The translations under genes were made by a program, and so were the position numbers. From Lactococcus hircilactis (GTDB lineage: Bacteria > Bacillota > Bacilli > Lactobacillales > Streptococcaceae), in contig NZ_WITJ01000008.1 in NCBI RefSeq assembly GCF_009601015.1, forward strand, positions 1 through 64,000: a stretch of 64,000 nt of DNA, read 5' to 3'. Below, one piece after another: positions 62,620-64,000 of this stretch. The notes beneath the pieces were generated by a model. It was not told the origin of the DNA. It made no database searches and worked only from the letters and a program-made list of their open reading frames with translations. Position 1 is the stretch's first letter; the number at the start of each line of letters is the position of its first letter.

Positions 62620-63348
62620 TTAATTTTGAAGCAAATCAGTTTTGAGTGCTTTTGTTAAGTGTGCTAAATTTTCTAGTAGAGCAACGACGGGAAGTTGTGT
62701 CAAAGAGAGTTCATTTGGTAAATCATAGCAAAGACTAATATCCGAAAGCTGTGTGAGTGTACTTTCGGAATCGTTAGTAATTGAAATAATTGGCACTTTT
62801 TGTTGCTTAATTTTCATTACAGCATCAATCAAAGGAACCCGTCCTCCTGTAACAGATAAAATCAGAAAAACAGGACGTTCACCACCATCAATCACGAGAG
62901 GTTGATAAATATCTTCAATAGCATAAGCTTTAATTCCTAGGTTCCGGAAATATTTGACGCCATATTCTGCCAAAGTTCCTGAGGTTCCAATTCCCATAAA
63001 GATAAGACTTGATGCTTCTTTAATCTGCTCGGCGGCTTGCTGCAGCTTTTCTTGATAAGAGATAGAAGTCAGTGTATTCAAAAATAGAGAAAAAAGAGAC
63101 AGACCATCATAGGAACTTTTCTCTATCAAATTTGGCATGTTTTGTGAAGTCATATAAAATTTTAACTCTGAAAATCCATCAAAGCCAAGCTTATTTGCCA
63201 TGCGCAAAATAGTAGATTTTGACACAAAAGACTTACTTGCTAAATCACGAATTGTCAAACCTTTAACTTCATCAAGATGAGCGAGAATATAATTAATAGC
63301 AACCGTTTCAACATCATTAAGTTTTTTTACTTTTGTAGCGTCAAACAT
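62620..63348 (-). CDS. RpiR-family transcriptional regulator
   Basis: A 242-residue regulator with an N-terminal helix-turn-helix (LTIRDLASKSFVSKSTILRMANKLG) and a C-terminal SIS sugar-phosphate-binding domain (IFMGIGTSGTLAEYG; LSVTGG). Start chosen at ATG 63348, with GGAGG upstream. It lies upstream of and in the same direction as the PTS operon and probably senses the phosphorylated sugar. The GGAGG abuts a hairpin (63363-63386) that overlaps the end of the preceding gene. Confidence 0.88.
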   Translation of the reverse strand: MFDATKVKKLNDVETVAINYILAHLDEVKGLTIRDLASKSFVSKSTILRMANKLGFDGFSELKFYMTSQNMPNLIEKSSYDGLSLFSLFLNTLTSISYQEKLQQAAEQIKEASSLIFMGIGTSGTLAEYGVKYFRNLGIKAYAIEDIYQPLVIDGGERPVFLILSVTGGRVPLIDAVMKIKQQKVPIISITNDSESTLTQLSDISLCYDLPNELSLTQLPVVALLENLAHLTKALKTDLLQN

Positions 63349-63362
63349 GGTGCAAATCCTCC

Positions 63363-63386
63363 AAAACCGATCATCCAATCGGTTTT
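63363..63386 (-). terminator. Hairpin between the RibD-like gene and rpiR
   Basis: AAAACCGAT and ATCGGTTTT form a 9-bp stem with a 6-nt loop. It overlaps the stop codon of the RibD-like gene and ends directly at the GGAGG of rpiR. It may be a weak terminator or affect rpiR translation. Confidence 0.55.
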
Positions 63387-63886
63387 TCAATTTTATATTT
63401 TAAAAGAAGTGTTCCTTGTGCGTTGAGTTGTTTTAGATCGAGCAGGCGGAGATTTTGTTCGATAGCTTCCTCAACGAGGTGCTTTCCTTTGCCAAATAAT
63501 TTGGGCTCTAACGTTAATATGAGTTCATCAACGAGTTGTTCTTTTAAAAACAAACTGTTGATTTCTGGTCCTCCCAATAACAACACTTGTGTAAAATGTG
63601 CTTTTTCGAGCTGAAAAAGGAGCGATTTTGGCGCTGTTTGGACATAAAAAAGGTCGTGTGCCACATCTTCTGGTGTGGACGTTTGAGTCCTAGAAAAGAT
63701 AAAATAAGGAACAGGAGCCATTTTTTTCGTGAATGATTTTCGTCCAGTAATGATCGCATCGCAAGCGTGTGCGAGTTCAAATAAATGGACTTGATCTTCT
63801 TTTGAAGTCCACATTTTGACACTTTCTTGTGCTTGTCGCGACACAACACCATCACTACTCGAAACCATAACCAGTGTTACTTTCAA
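63371..63886 (-). CDS. RibD C-terminal-domain / dihydrofolate-reductase-fold protein
   Basis: A 171-residue reductase-fold protein with VSSSDGVVSR near the start, CDAIITGRKSF, and VLLLGGPEINSLFL (NADPH-binding loop), then LTLEPKLFGKGKHL. Start chosen at TTG 63886, with AAGGAGG 6 nt upstream; the frame to 63991 runs through the preceding gene. It is a stand-alone RibD_C domain rather than a full riboflavin deaminase-reductase. The gene before it ends like GTP cyclohydrolase I, so a pterin reduction role is possible. Confidence 0.8.
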   Translation of the reverse strand: MKVTLVMVSSSDGVVSRQAQESVKMWTSKEDQVHLFELAHACDAIITGRKSFTKKMAPVPYFIFSRTQTSTPEDVAHDLFYVQTAPKSLLFQLEKAHFTQVLLLGGPEINSLFLKEQLVDELILTLEPKLFGKGKHLVEEAIEQNLRLLDLKQLNAQGTLLLKYKIEKPIG

Positions 63887-63897
63887 CCAGTACCTCC

Positions 63898-64000
63898 TTA
63901 CTTTAAGTAGTCTAGCAAGTTTTGATCCCCTCGTACTGCAAATGTTTTCGTTGATGAACCGTGCGCCATTGCACCGCGTGCCGTCATGCAACTATGTGTT
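63898..64000 (-). CDS. 3' end of a GTP cyclohydrolase I-like gene (partial)
   Basis: The frame enters from the right edge and reads THSCMTARGAMAHGSSTKTFAVRG, then ends in LLDYLK and TAA (63898-63900). The His-x-Cys-Met-Thr-x-Arg-Gly and later Arg-Gly pattern fits the C-terminus of FolE-type GTP cyclohydrolase I. The stop codon lies 11 nt before the RibD_C start, so the two are one operon. Only 34 codons are visible. Confidence 0.6.
   Translation of the reverse strand, partial: THSCMTARGAMAHGSSTKTFAVRGDQNLLDYLK

Overview
The window is a low-G+C Gram-positive chromosome segment, most likely from a lactic acid bacterium of the Lactococcus group (Streptococcaceae). The evidence is Shine-Dalgarno-led genes, TGnTATAAT promoters, sortase-anchored pili, beta-glucoside PTS operons, CcpA cre sites, ptsH-ptsI, pyruvate oxidase, a DUF3013 protein, a lactococcal-type PurBox and cysteine-free L32/L33 proteins. 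The genus is an inference; no rRNA is present.

Layout. 1-4.9 kb: tRNA-Ser(CGA) and a licT-bglP-bglA operon with a RAT antiterminator, terminator, promoter and cre. 4.9-12.4 kb: a pilus operon (backbone pilin, class C sortase, small proline-rich pilin, large lectin-like adhesin) preceded by 14 tandem copies of a hexanucleotide. 12.4-17.5 kb: a surface hydrolase, tRNA-Leu(AAG), a Fur/PerR-family regulator divergent from two VIT1/CCC1-type transporters, and birA-bioY. 17.6-22.9 kb: a PhnDCEE-type ABC transporter with a 5'-nucleotidase. 23.2-27.9 kb: pyruvate oxidase, a 2.3-kb cargo module between 70-bp direct repeats, and ybaB. 28-35 kb: ptsHI, two tandem DAHP synthases and secA. 35-56 kb: mostly housekeeping genes (plsC-like, APC permease with a structured leader, HAD, TMEM175, dtd, relA, prmA-rsmE, ABC-F, rarA-parB, envelope glycosyltransferases, P1B ATPase). 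56-64 kb: rpmF-rpmG, a four-domain persulfide protein, a second PTS locus with an RpiR regulator, and a pterin-like pair at the edge.

The most striking signal is a family of about 21 copies of a 16-bp palindrome (CTGTCAGTACTGACAG and close variants). It occurs in intergenic hairpins and also inside at least eleven genes, where it mostly encodes LSVLT/LSALT or VSTD. It is almost absent from the carbohydrate, pilus and cargo regions. Other unusual items are a class C sortase fused to a cytoplasmic DUF3990-like domain, a microsatellite next to the pilus promoter, the direct-repeat-flanked module with three tiny membrane proteins (one with HELLH), a 122-bp tandem promoter repeat shared with dtd, and two leader RNAs that look like riboswitches.
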